Virus record (IMG/VR): IMGVR_UViG_3300026116_000062
Span: 1-42,722 of that record
DNA: 42,722 bases
Direction: 5' to 3' (one strand)
From: a virus
Part shown: positions 14,758 to 22,173 of the stretch, in pieces
How positions within the stretch are numbered: position 1 is the stretch's first letter
Layout of the letters: the number at the start of each line of letters is the position of its first letter
Translations under genes and position numbers: made by a program
The notes under the pieces: model-generated
What the model saw: only the letters and a program-made list of their open reading frames with translations
What the model was told of the DNA's origin: nothing
Database searches by the model: none

Positions 14758-15207
14758 ATGTCCGACCTCACCCTGGAGGCCTTGAAGGCCGACTACGAAT
14801 CGCTGGGCGCGCGCATCGCCGCCTACGAAGCGAACCGCCCGCGCGTGCTCAGCCTGCCGGAGGTCAACGTGGAGCTGCGCACCGGCGAACGTTACGCCGG
14901 CGCCGTGCTCAACGAAGACGGCTCGGCCAAGCACCATCTGGTGCTGCTGCCCGCGCGCCCGACCGGACGCATGACCTGGGCGGACGCCGGCACCTGGGCC
15001 AAGGAATCCGGCGGGGAACTGCCGACTCGTCAGGAGGCCGCGCTCCTGTTCGCCAACTGCAAGCCGCACCTCACGGACGACTGGCACTGGACGAGCGAAG
15101 AGCACGAGAACGCCTCCTACGCCTGGGGCTGCGACTTCCGCAACGGCACCCAGTACGGCACCCTCAAGAGCTACGGAGGCCTGGCCGTGGCCGTCCGCAG
15201 GTTCTGA
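14758..15207 (+). CDS. DGR-type variable protein 2 (DUF1566/Lcl-like fold, 149 aa)
   Basis: Paralogue of the preceding gene, with a different N-terminal helix (LEALKADYESLGARIAAYEA) and the same fold markers: MTWADAGTWAKES, LPTRQEAALLFANCK, DDWHWTSEE. Its last codons (residues 119-147: SYAWGCDFRNGTQYG...GLAVAVR) are a second variable region. The SD-like CGGAGAG lies just before the ATG. Outside the variable region the two proteins are clearly diverged, while the 87-base repeat is nearly identical apart from non-synonymous changes: the expected result of two targets overwritten from one template. Confidence 0.75.
   Translation: MSDLTLEALKADYESLGARIAAYEANRPRVLSLPEVNVELRTGERYAGAVLNEDGSAKHHLVLLPARPTGRMTWADAGTWAKESGGELPTRQEAALLFANCKPHLTDDWHWTSEEHENASYAWGCDFRNGTQYGTLKSYGGLAVAVRRF
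15112..15198 (+). repeat. variable region copy VR2
   Basis: Second copy of the 87-base repeat described at 14598-14684. Both copies are followed within about 25 bases by the shared 11-mer CTTCGATCCTT (14708-14718 and 15217-15227), which may belong to the homing initiation site or be a leftover of duplication. Confidence 0.85.
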
Positions 15208-15244
15208 CCTTCGGTACTTCGATCCTTAGAACTGAGCCCCACTA

Positions 15245-15520
15245 ATGGCCCTGCATACCGAATTGCCCATCCACCGAACTGGCCGACGCCTCCTGGCGTT
15301 GGCGGTGAAGGTGCAAGTGCAGATGCCTCGCACTGTGAAGCGAATTCTGGGCGACCAGATCATGCAGCACTGCGTGGACATGCTCGCGCTGATGGCCCTG
15401 GCGAACGCGTCGACGGTCAGGAGCAAGGCGAGCATTGACGCGCGGGCGAGAAGGCGAGACACTTCAGCCGTCGCCGCACATTCGGCGACCGGGTTTGGCG
15501 ACCTGATTGGAGCGGTGAAG
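15245..15520 (+). pseudogene. avd: truncated Avd-like (four-helix bundle) DGR accessory gene
   Basis: Residues 1-56 resemble the four-helix-bundle accessory proteins (Avd/bAvd) of diversity-generating retroelements: MALHTELPIHRTGRRLLALA, QMPRTVKRILGDQI, DMLALMALANAS. After about base 15412 the similarity stops, and the frame runs on without a stop through a terminator and the next gene to 16270. The second half of the bundle is therefore missing. Intact family members are usually about 110-130 residues. Its place, 38 bases after the second variable gene, is where Avd normally sits. A small intact relative is not excluded, but the lack of a stop argues for a remnant. Confidence 0.6.
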
Positions 15521-15551
15521 AGCCGCCACGTTTCCGTGCTGCGGCTTTTTT
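15521..15551 (+). terminator. intrinsic terminator after the DGR remnant
   Basis: Stem AGCCGC (15521-15526) with GCGGCT (15541-15546), extended by CACG/CGTG around a TTTC loop, followed by TTTTT. It separates the DGR cassette from the structured RNA and HNH-type gene. Confidence 0.8.
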
Positions 15552-15574
15552 CACGCCTGTGCATGCCCCTCTAT

Positions 15575-15690
15575 GGGCGGCCCGGGCGGGAGAGCCGCGA
15601 GGCTCTGCCGGTGCTCCACCGGTTCGCCAACCCGCCCGGTGCTGCCCACCCGTTTGGCGACGGGGGCAGTTCGAACACCGAACTGGAGCA
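15575..15690 (+). ncRNA. structured RNA resembling C4 antisense RNA
   Basis: Outer pairing GGGCGGC (15575-15581) with GCTGCCC (15641-15647). Inner stem GGGCGGG (15584-15590) with CCCGCCC (15631-15637) encloses a hairpin AGAGCC-GCGA-GGCTCT (15591-15606) and a hairpin CCGG-TGCTCCA-CCGG (15608-15622), giving a three-way junction. Next come hairpin CCCG...CGGG (15649-15664) and perfect hairpin CAGTTCG-AACAC-CGAACTG (15667-15685). TCGCCAA (15624-15630) is complementary to TTGGCGA (15654-15660), and loop TGCTCCA (15612-15618) to TGGAGCA (15684-15690), which contains the GGAG of the next gene. This architecture recalls the C4 antisense RNA of phages P1 and P7; family assignment is inference. Confidence 0.65.
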
Positions 15691-15695
15691 TGGCA

Positions 15696-16148
15696 ATGAG
15701 CAACCCCAACGGGAACGTGAAGCACGGCGGCCACGGCACGCTGACCTATGCGCGTTGGAAGTCGATGATGCAGCGCTGCACCGACACCAACGCGGACAAC
15801 TTCAAGCACTACGGCGCGCGCGGCGTGACGGTGTGCGAACGGTGGCACGACTTCGCGTCGTTCCTCACGGACATGGGGCCCTGCCCCGACAAGTCCATGA
15901 CGCTCGACCGGCTCAAGAACGAGCTTGGCTACGAGCCGGGCAATTGCCGCTGGGCAACCAAGGCGCAGCAGAACGCGAACCGCTCGCACTGCGTCAGGCT
16001 GACCCACGATGGCAAGACTCTCAACCTTGCCGATTGGGCGCCCATCGTGGGCCTGTCCGCCAACGTGCTGGCGCTGCGCCTGAAGCGTGGATGGTCGGCC
16101 GAGAAAACTCTGACGACGCCGAAGTTCGGCGGCCGAGTTTCTCGCTAG
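15696..16148 (+). CDS. HNH/AP2-type homing-endonuclease-like protein (150 aa)
   Basis: Free-standing phage protein with the pattern TYARWKSMMQRC...HYGARGVTVCERW, then MTLDRLKNELGYEPGNCRWA (the DR..N..GY...NCRW motif of phage HNH/AP2-like endonucleases), and a C-terminal DNA-binding-type segment (WAPIVGLSANVLALRLKRGW, HTH-like as in NUMOD/AP2 modules). GGAG at 15685-15688 is 7 bases from the ATG at 15696; the ATG at 15690 is too close. That GGAG pairs with the loop of the upstream structured RNA, so translation is probably RNA-controlled. Homing activity is inferred. Confidence 0.7.
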   Translation: MSNPNGNVKHGGHGTLTYARWKSMMQRCTDTNADNFKHYGARGVTVCERWHDFASFLTDMGPCPDKSMTLDRLKNELGYEPGNCRWATKAQQNANRSHCVRLTHDGKTLNLADWAPIVGLSANVLALRLKRGWSAEKTLTTPKFGGRVSR

Positions 16149-16272
16149 CCGCGGGTTTGCTGCGGCAGGCCACACACAGCCACGCCGATCGCGCGCGTCT
16201 GGCCAACGCTGTCCGCCGGCGTGGTCACTGCGTGAGCGGCGACCTCACCAAGACTTTCAGGAGGGCATGAAG
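16149..16272. other. short intergenic stretch with no visible feature
   Basis: A 124-base gap between the HNH-type gene and the next gene. Only the AGGAGGG ribosome binding site at 16259-16265 stands out; no promoter or terminator could be recognised. Confidence 0.4.
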
Positions 16273-16569
16273 ATGAACCACCGAACCGCCACGTCCTACT
16301 ACGCCCGCCAGTCCGCGACCGCACAACGCGAGCTCGGAGCCGTGCGCGCCGAAGCGCAGCTGCTGCGTGACCTGCTCTCCGAAACCGACAGCCGCCTGCG
16401 CCAGGCGTGGGACGCCGGGAAGCTCCCGGCCGGAATCCTCCCGGACGACCTCATCGAGCGCACGCGTGCGGCGCTGTCCGGCGATCAGTCCTCACGGCAG
16501 ATGACCGTCTCCGAGATCGCCGGCGAAGCGGTGCGCGAACTCGCCAAGCTCAACGGCCATCGGTGCTAG
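16273..16569 (+). CDS. hypothetical phage protein (98 aa)
   Basis: AGGAGGG ends 7 bases before this ATG; the ATG at 16267 is only 1 base from it and is less likely. A helical protein with a probable coiled coil (YYARQSATAQRELGAVRAEA) and a second helix pair at the end. No recognised domain. Confidence 0.6.
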   Translation: MNHRTATSYYARQSATAQRELGAVRAEAQLLRDLLSETDSRLRQAWDAGKLPAGILPDDLIERTRAALSGDQSSRQMTVSEIAGEAVRELAKLNGHRC

Positions 16570-16609
16570 TCCCCGCCTGATCCCGCAACTACCTACTGAG
16601 GATGAAGAG

Positions 16610-16810
16610 ATGATGACTGAGAAAGAAGCCAAGGCCGTGCGAGAAGTGATCCTCTCGCTCTATTCGATGTTCCATCGCTGCGGACTTCGAGCCTCGGAGA
16701 TTACGGCGACTGATCGGAAACGCGGACTAAAGGGCGGTCAACTGTGCGATGACTGCATCGAGATGACCGACGCCCACATGCGCCAATTCTCGGAACTCAA
16801 GAAGGACTGA
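16610..16810 (+). CDS. small hypothetical phage protein (66 aa)
   Basis: MMTEKEAKAVREVILSLYSM begins a helical protein with three cysteines (RCGL, CDDC), perhaps one metal site. The start could be either of two adjacent ATGs (16610 or 16613). No recognised domain. Confidence 0.55.
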   Translation: MMTEKEAKAVREVILSLYSMFHRCGLRASEITATDRKRGLKGGQLCDDCIEMTDAHMRQFSELKKD

Positions 16811-16814
16811 CCCC

Positions 16815-17162
16815 ATGACCACCACACACGCGGCCATCGAGCCCGAGACCAACCCGAAGCACACGCCAAGCGCAAAGCTGTTCGCTGTCAGCGCGAATTG
16901 GGACTACGAAGGCGGCACTGCGATCGCGGTCTTTGACTCGGAGGAGTCTGCCAAGGCGTTCGCCTTCGACTGCGAGTCACATCGACAGTCGCGTCCGGTG
17001 CCGCCCCAGGAAATCGAAGACACCCCTGGCAACGATGCCGAGTGGTATCAGTGGGGCACGGAGCAGAAGGCGTGGCTGGAGAGCCATCCGGCCGGGCGTG
17101 ATGCGGACTCGTTCAGCGTCTACGAACTGCCCTACTTCAAAGCCACCGGAGAACAAACATGA
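16815..17162 (+). CDS. hypothetical phage protein (115 aa)
   Basis: After a disordered start comes a compact alpha/beta region (AKLFAVSANWDYEGGTAIAV, then DSEESAKAFAFDCESH) and an aromatic, acidic end. It overlaps the next gene by ATGA. No recognised domain. The opening AAIEPE is shared with the next gene (residues 7-12), suggesting an old duplication of the N-terminal end. Confidence 0.6.
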   Translation: MTTTHAAIEPETNPKHTPSAKLFAVSANWDYEGGTAIAVFDSEESAKAFAFDCESHRQSRPVPPQEIEDTPGNDAEWYQWGTEQKAWLESHPAGRDADSFSVYELPYFKATGEQT

Positions 17163-18454
17163 CCGGCAAGACCCTTGCGGCCATCGAGCCCGAGCTGCCT
17201 TTCACCGAGCAGCAAACCACGGACATCGCGAACTGCCTCCTGTCCATCGGCTGGAAATGCGATGGTGACGCACAGTGGACGCGTCTGATGCACTCGGCCA
17301 ATACCCTGCGCGCAGCAATTGCCGCCCACGTCGCGAAGGCTCCTGCAGCCGGAGAAGTGGCGGGGCTGGTGGATTCGATCATCCGCGACCTTTCCGAGCT
17401 GCCCGACTACACGAGTCCCGACGAGTGGCCGGACGCGCTGCTGGCCACGCCTGACGAACTGCGCGTCGTTCTTGAGCGGCACCTCGCTTCCCTGGCATCC
17501 ACCCCGGTGGGTGAGGTGGCCGGGCACCACCCTGTCAGCGCCGAGAAGGCTGTGGAGGTTGACGCGCTGATTGGCCTTCGTGAACTGCCCCCGATCCGAC
17601 TCACGATCCAAGAGGTTGAGGCGTTGAACGAACGAGCGGCGGGCCGAGGAATCATCGTCCAGGCGCATGTGCGCGAACTGCTGAGGGAATCGCTCGCCGC
17701 ATCCCCCGCACCCGCAGGGGGTCAGGTGGCGCAAGGGGCGGTGGCGCGAGAGCGGTGCGACGAATGCTCGACGCCAGCGCACTGCAAGTCATTCGCCTAC
17801 GAGAACTGCGCCTATCCCAAGGTTGGTCAGCCTCCCGCCCCAGCATCGCCCGCAGAGCCGAGCGAGGCTTTCGGCCGATGGTACGCCCGGCGCATCGTGG
17901 AGGACTCCGATCCGCCTTGCGCTGGCGATGCGCTTGAGGGCTGGAACGCCGCCCTCGCCACCGCCACCACCGCTGATCCGGTGGCGACTCCCTCCGCGCC
18001 AGCTGTGCAGGCTGATGCCGCCCAAGGATGGGAAGGCGCCGAAGAGTGGATGCCGCTTGCGTGGGAACTGTGCGCCGAAGAGAACGGCGAGGAATCCTGC
18101 AATGAACTGGTGTGGGAGGGCGGCCCGATCCCTGAACCGTGGGGCGACCGCTGGCTGAAGTACGAGGACGAGGCCAAAGCGCTGATCGCGCTGGTGCGCA
18201 AGTGCGTTGCGATGGCCGACCCATCCGCGACAGCGCAGGCCCTGCAGGCGGGGCAAGCCGATGCGCTGGCTGACCTGTGGGAGCAGTCGGCAGCCGACGT
18301 CGCCGCTGCGGCTTCGTGGAACGAGTACCAGAAGGGACTGGCTGAAGGGCTGCGCCAGGCCGCACGAGACCTTCGCGCCACCCAGCAACCCACACCCCAA
18401 CAGGAGGCCGACATCGCCGCTTCTCCTGCTGGCGAGGAAGGGGTGGGGTCGTGA
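17159..18454 (+). CDS. large mosaic hypothetical phage protein (431 aa)
   Basis: A modular protein with alanine/proline linkers between short folded pieces: an N-terminal helical region (FTEQQTTDIANCLLSIGWKC), a middle part with CDECSTPAHCKSFAYENC (possible zinc site), an FGRWYARRIVEDSDP segment, and a C-terminal helical part (LWEQSAADVAAAASWNEYQK). This mosaic build, with repeated GEVAG linkers, is typical of large variable early phage proteins (Ea22-like in style). No function can be assigned. Confidence 0.55.
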   Translation: MTGKTLAAIEPELPFTEQQTTDIANCLLSIGWKCDGDAQWTRLMHSANTLRAAIAAHVAKAPAAGEVAGLVDSIIRDLSELPDYTSPDEWPDALLATPDELRVVLERHLASLASTPVGEVAGHHPVSAEKAVEVDALIGLRELPPIRLTIQEVEALNERAAGRGIIVQAHVRELLRESLAASPAPAGGQVAQGAVARERCDECSTPAHCKSFAYENCAYPKVGQPPAPASPAEPSEAFGRWYARRIVEDSDPPCAGDALEGWNAALATATTADPVATPSAPAVQADAAQGWEGAEEWMPLAWELCAEENGEESCNELVWEGGPIPEPWGDRWLKYEDEAKALIALVRKCVAMADPSATAQALQAGQADALADLWEQSAADVAAAASWNEYQKGLAEGLRQAARDLRATQQPTPQQEADIAASPAGEEGVGS

Positions 18455-19194
18455 GCCGCGTTGTCTCCTGGTTCTCGTGCGGGGCTGCATCCGCCGTCGC
18501 TACGAAGCTGGCGAAGGCTCAATTTTCCGACCGCGAGTTCATCATCGCGCGATGCGTCATTGACGAGGAGCACGAGGACAACGACCGGTTCGCCAGTGAC
18601 TGCGAATTGTGGTTCGGCCAGGAGATCGTCAACCTCACCAGCGCTAAGCACGGCAGCAGCATCGAAGCGCTGTTCGACCGTCGCAAGGGCATGAGCTTCA
18701 TCCACGGCGCACCTTGCACGATGCTGCTGAAAAAGGAAGTCCGAGAAGACTTTCAACGCCCGACCGACACGCACGTTTTCGGCTATTGCGCCGAGGAGCA
18801 AGCCCGCTGGGATTCATTCTTGGACGCGAACAACATCCAGGCTGTGGCGCCACTGATCGAGCGAGGTCTTGAGCACCGCGATGCACTCGCGATGGTGGAG
18901 CGGGCCGGCATCAAGCTGCCGACGATGTACCTGCTGAACTACCACCACAACAACTGCAAGGGCTGCGTCAAATCCAAGGGCGCCGGCTACTGGAACAAGG
19001 TGCGCACGGACTTCCCCGTCGTGTTTCACCGACGCGCAGAGCAGTCTCGCCGCCTTGGCGTTCGACTGGTCGAGGTGGATGGAGAGCGCATCTTCCTTGA
19101 CGAGCTACCGGCAGGCATCGGCCGCTACCAAGACGAACCCGAGATTCAGTGCGGCATCTTTTGCGAGATGGCGCAGAAGGAGTACACCGCATGA
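18451..19194 (+). CDS. phage PAPS reductase-like (ATP-PPase fold) protein
   Basis: A 247-aa protein of the adenine nucleotide alpha-hydrolase/PAPS reductase family. The PP-loop at residues 6-16 reads SWFSCGAASAV, replacing the canonical SGGKDS; this is the usual phage variant. Near 168-182 lies CKGCVKSKGAGYWNKV, a conserved cysteine pair of the phage subfamily. Not a true assimilatory PAPS reductase by context. Suggested roles include nucleotide or DNA modification (a relation to DndC-type enzymes is only by fold). GTG start overlapping the previous gene's stop. Confidence 0.82.
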   Translation: MSRVVSWFSCGAASAVATKLAKAQFSDREFIIARCVIDEEHEDNDRFASDCELWFGQEIVNLTSAKHGSSIEALFDRRKGMSFIHGAPCTMLLKKEVREDFQRPTDTHVFGYCAEEQARWDSFLDANNIQAVAPLIERGLEHRDALAMVERAGIKLPTMYLLNYHHNNCKGCVKSKGAGYWNKVRTDFPVVFHRRAEQSRRLGVRLVEVDGERIFLDELPAGIGRYQDEPEIQCGIFCEMAQKEYTA

Positions 19195-19517
19195 AGACCA
19201 TGAACGACGCCACCTGCGTCATCACCCTGTACCTGTCCGGCCCCATAGAGGACGCCAAGCGCTGGCTGCGCGCCGAGTGCCTGCGCCAGGGCCTGTGCGT
19301 GACCATCGAGCCCACGACGTTCATCTACACGGGCGGCGAGGAAACAGGCTACCGCGTGGGGTTGCTGAACTACCCGCGTTTCCCGTGCTCGCCGCAAGAC
19401 CTCCAAGCGCGCGCCGAGTTCATCGCCCTGGGCCTGCTGGACGCGACATCCCAGCACTCGGCGCTGATGGTGACGCCGGCTGTCACGTACTGGTTCACGA
19501 AGCGCGAGGCAGCATGA
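19191..19517 (+). CDS. hypothetical phage protein (108 aa)
   Basis: Begins MKTMNDATCVITLYLSGPIE. An alpha/beta protein (RWLRAECLRQGLCVTIEPTT; YTGGEETGYRVGLLNYPRFP). It is coupled to the PAPS-reductase-like gene by ATGA and follows it directly, so the two may act together. No recognised domain. Confidence 0.6.
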   Translation: MKTMNDATCVITLYLSGPIEDAKRWLRAECLRQGLCVTIEPTTFIYTGGEETGYRVGLLNYPRFPCSPQDLQARAEFIALGLLDATSQHSALMVTPAVTYWFTKREAA

Positions 19518-20224
19518 CCACTGACACCCACATCGAGGCGATGCGACTGGCTGATGGCGAAACCACGCTGTACGTGCTCAAGCGCGCCATGCAGACGCTG
19601 TGCGACAACATCAAGCGCAGACAAGGTGCAGAGCAAGTCCGCGAAGGAATTCAGCGCGCGATGCTTGACCTGCAAACCGTCCACATGGCACTCCATAGCG
19701 CGGCCACCGGATGCCCTCTCGATCCGTCGAATCCGAGCGCATCTAGCACTCGTGGGGACGAAGCAAAGGGTGAGGCGGTGCGCTACTGCGTGAACTGCGA
19801 TTCGCCTATGCCCAAGGGCTGCGAGGGCACGTTCACCGGCGACGAGCACTGCCCGCTGTCGAACTCCGACGCGCCGACGTCGGACATGCCGCCCATGTCG
19901 CCTGATGGCGATGGCCCGCTCTACGCCCCCGCCCAGGAAGCGGCAGACGAGCGTGACCGGCTGAGGGTGGAGAACGAACAGCTTCGCGCCAAGCTCCAAG
20001 AGCAAGCCCTGCAATACCTCAGCGACAACGGGCAATGGATTGAGCAGGTGGAAGCGCTGAGGAAGGAGCGGGACGACGCGCGCGATGTCGCAACAGGCAA
20101 GGTCAAGCACGTCTTCAACGGCCTGTGCCCCGACGAAATCGAAGGGCCATTCGTCCGTGACGCCGCATGCCCTGCATGCCGGATGCTCGGCGCTGCCCTG
20201 CTGGACGACGGGGGGACGAAGTGA
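19514..20224 (+). CDS. Cys-containing coiled-coil phage protein (236 aa)
   Basis: N-terminal helical region, then CVNCDSPMPKGCEGTFTGDE...C, probably a small zinc site, a coiled coil (DERDRLRVENEQLRAKLQEQ) around residues 137-175, and a C-terminal CPACRML. A mosaic early phage protein with no named function. It is coupled by ATGA to 19191 and by GTGA to the next gene. Confidence 0.55.
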   Translation: MTTDTHIEAMRLADGETTLYVLKRAMQTLCDNIKRRQGAEQVREGIQRAMLDLQTVHMALHSAATGCPLDPSNPSASSTRGDEAKGEAVRYCVNCDSPMPKGCEGTFTGDEHCPLSNSDAPTSDMPPMSPDGDGPLYAPAQEAADERDRLRVENEQLRAKLQEQALQYLSDNGQWIEQVEALRKERDDARDVATGKVKHVFNGLCPDEIEGPFVRDAACPACRMLGAALLDDGGTK

Positions 20225-20445
20225 GCAAGCTGACACCATGGTTCCATGGTGAGGTGAAGCCGGCGCGCAAGGGCGTGTATCAACGCAACTTTGGGCGTCG
20301 CCACTTCTATGCTTACTGGAGCGGGAGCAAGTGGCACATGAGCTGTCGAACGCCAGCGATTGCAGATTGCCAGCATTGGATCAGCGGCACTCAGAATCTT
20401 CCCTGGCGCGGCCTGGCCTCTGACCCTTCAAAGGAATCAACGTGA
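20221..20445 (+). CDS. hypothetical phage protein (74 aa)
   Basis: GTG start (VSKLTPWFHGEVKPARKGVY). A basic, aromatic-rich sequence (NFGRRHFYAYWSGSKWHMSC) of the kind seen in small beta-rich phage proteins. No recognised domain. It overlaps its neighbours by 4 bases. Confidence 0.6.
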   Translation: MSKLTPWFHGEVKPARKGVYQRNFGRRHFYAYWSGSKWHMSCRTPAIADCQHWISGTQNLPWRGLASDPSKEST

Positions 20446-20876
20446 CCAACCAAGCAACAAGGCTTGCCGAAGCAAAGAACCTCTTCCGCAAAGCCATGCA
20501 CCTCGCAGCCCACTCCAGCGTCAAGCATAGAGACGAGGTGGTCAAAGCTACTGCGGCGGTCGATGCTGCAATCGAAGCCCTGGCCCAGCCTGCGGGGAGC
20601 GAGGATGCGGCATGGGACGTGCGCTGGTTCAAGATCAACCGTCGCCGAGTGGGTAAGTCCGCGCAGTCGAAAGACCTCATGCGCTACCCGACGCTCGCGG
20701 ATGCAGAGCGCGCGCTGCCCCTGTTCCGCGCTGACTATCCCAACTGGCAGGTTGACATCTTCGAAGTCGCACAACGCCGAATCGACTCGGCTCGCGCTTC
20801 ATCGACTACTGGGGAGGGGAAGGACGCCATCGGCCAACAGGAGCGCGGTAGCGCGGAGAAGGGGGAGAACCCGTGA
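20442..20876 (+). CDS. hypothetical phage protein (144 aa)
   Basis: GTG start. An N-terminal helix (LAEAKNLFRKAMHLAAHSSV) and a central region WDVRWFKINRRRVGKSAQSK...DYPNWQVDIFEVA, then a disordered tail. No recognised domain. It lies immediately before the excisionase. Confidence 0.55.
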   Translation: MTNQATRLAEAKNLFRKAMHLAAHSSVKHRDEVVKATAAVDAAIEALAQPAGSEDAAWDVRWFKINRRRVGKSAQSKDLMRYPTLADAERALPLFRADYPNWQVDIFEVAQRRIDSARASSTTGEGKDAIGQQERGSAEKGENP

Positions 20877-21091
20877 AGATCACCCTCACCGAATGGGCCG
20901 CGCGCCGCTACGACCCGCCGCCCAGCGCCTGGGTGCTGCGCCGCTGGGCGCGCGACGGCGAGCTGCACCCGATGCCCGAACTCGTGGGCAAGGCCTACTA
21001 CATCGACGAGAACGCGCGCCGCCTCACGAGCGCCGCGGTCGACGCCCCACGGCTATCCCTGGTCGACCGGCTGAAGGCGAGCGCGTCGTGA
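20873..21091 (+). CDS. xis: excisionase-type DNA-binding protein (72 aa)
   Basis: GTG start. The sequence KITLTEWAARRYDPPPSAWV...LRRWARDGELHP...GKAYYIDENARRL is the winged-helix signature of phage excisionases. It binds the attP arms and steers integrase towards excision. It overlaps the integrase gene by 4 bases (GTGA), the usual arrangement, so the two are co-expressed from the rightward early promoter. Confidence 0.85.
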   Translation: MKITLTEWAARRYDPPPSAWVLRRWARDGELHPMPELVGKAYYIDENARRLTSAAVDAPRLSLVDRLKASAS

Positions 21092-22173
21092 GCGCTGCGC
21101 GTCGCTCGCGCCGCAAGCAGGACTGGCCGCGCGGCCTGTACGAGCCGCGGCCGGGCTACTTCGTCTGGCGCCATCCGGACGGCCGAACGTTCCCGCTCGG
21201 TCGCGTTCCGCTGGCCGACGCGCGCAACGAAGCGCTCGCCGCCAATGCCCATGTCGCCGAGACCGCGCCATCGCTCGTCGAGCGCCTGACGGGCGAGGAC
21301 AAGACCTTCGGCGACGTCATCGACGCCATGCCCGCGCCAGAGAATGCCAACAGCGCGAAGTCCGCGCGCTCGCTGGACAAGCGCATCCGCGAGGCCCTGG
21401 GCGACACACTGTGCACACGGCTGTCCGTGCGCGACTGCTCCGACCTAATCGACGCCGCGCTGGTCGAAGGCAAGGCCCGCACCGCCGAGGCATTGCGCTC
21501 GCGCCTATGCGTGCTGTGCGCCAAGGCGATGGCCAAGGGGTGGATGGACTCGAACCCGGCCGAGGCCACCGAGCGGCCCCAGGTCATCGTGCAGCGCTCG
21601 CGCCTGACGCTGGATCTGTTCGAGCAGATCTACGCGAAGGCGCCCGAGGTGTGCGAGTGGCTGCAGGCTGCGATGCGTCTGGCCATCGTCACCGGACAGG
21701 ACCGCAGCACCATCTGCGCGATGGAGCGCAGCCACGTCACCGACGAGTACCTGACCGTCTGGCGAACGAAGACGCGCGCCACGAACCAACCCGTGGACAT
21801 CCCGCTCGCGCTACGCCTTGACGCGCTCGGCTGGTCGCTCTCCGACCTGGTCAAGCCGCGAACCGGTGTGCTCTCGCATTTCCTCGTGCACCACGTTCGG
21901 CCGTGGGGCAATGCGCCGGCGGGCGCGGCGATCCACGTCAATGCGCTGTCGCGCGCCTTCACCGAGGCCCGCAAGATCGCAGAGATCCCGGACGTGATGC
22001 CTGACGGCAAGGGGGCGCCGACGTTCCACGAGATCCGCTCGCTGTCCAAGCGCCTCTACCTCAAGCAGGGCGGCGTCGACACCAAGGCACTGCTGGGCCA
22101 CGCGACCGACAGTTCGGCCAATCTCTACGCCGATCCACGCGGCGTCGAGCACATTCGCGTCCGGGTTGCTTGA
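21088..22173 (+). CDS. int: tyrosine site-specific integrase
   Basis: A 361-aa phage integrase with an N-terminal arm-binding region (RGLYEPRPGYFVWRHPDGRT, the Arm-DNA-bind form) and a core-binding domain. Catalytic residues: Arg206 (GQDRSTICAME), the lysine of WRTKTR, His314 and Arg317 (FHEIRSLSKRLY), His338 (LLGHAT) and the nucleophile Tyr347 (ANLYADP). The GTG start overlaps the excisionase stop. No genes lie on the plus strand for 248 bases afterwards, the expected place of attP. Confidence 0.93.
   Translation: MSAARRSRRKQDWPRGLYEPRPGYFVWRHPDGRTFPLGRVPLADARNEALAANAHVAETAPSLVERLTGEDKTFGDVIDAMPAPENANSAKSARSLDKRIREALGDTLCTRLSVRDCSDLIDAALVEGKARTAEALRSRLCVLCAKAMAKGWMDSNPAEATERPQVIVQRSRLTLDLFEQIYAKAPEVCEWLQAAMRLAIVTGQDRSTICAMERSHVTDEYLTVWRTKTRATNQPVDIPLALRLDALGWSLSDLVKPRTGVLSHFLVHHVRPWGNAPAGAAIHVNALSRAFTEARKIAEIPDVMPDGKGAPTFHEIRSLSKRLYLKQGGVDTKALLGHATDSSANLYADPRGVEHIRVRVA

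Noticed and set aside
15226-15564. 112-aa minus-strand frame over the Avd region
   Set aside because: No SD and no family resemblance; the plus strand shows the Avd-like N-terminus.
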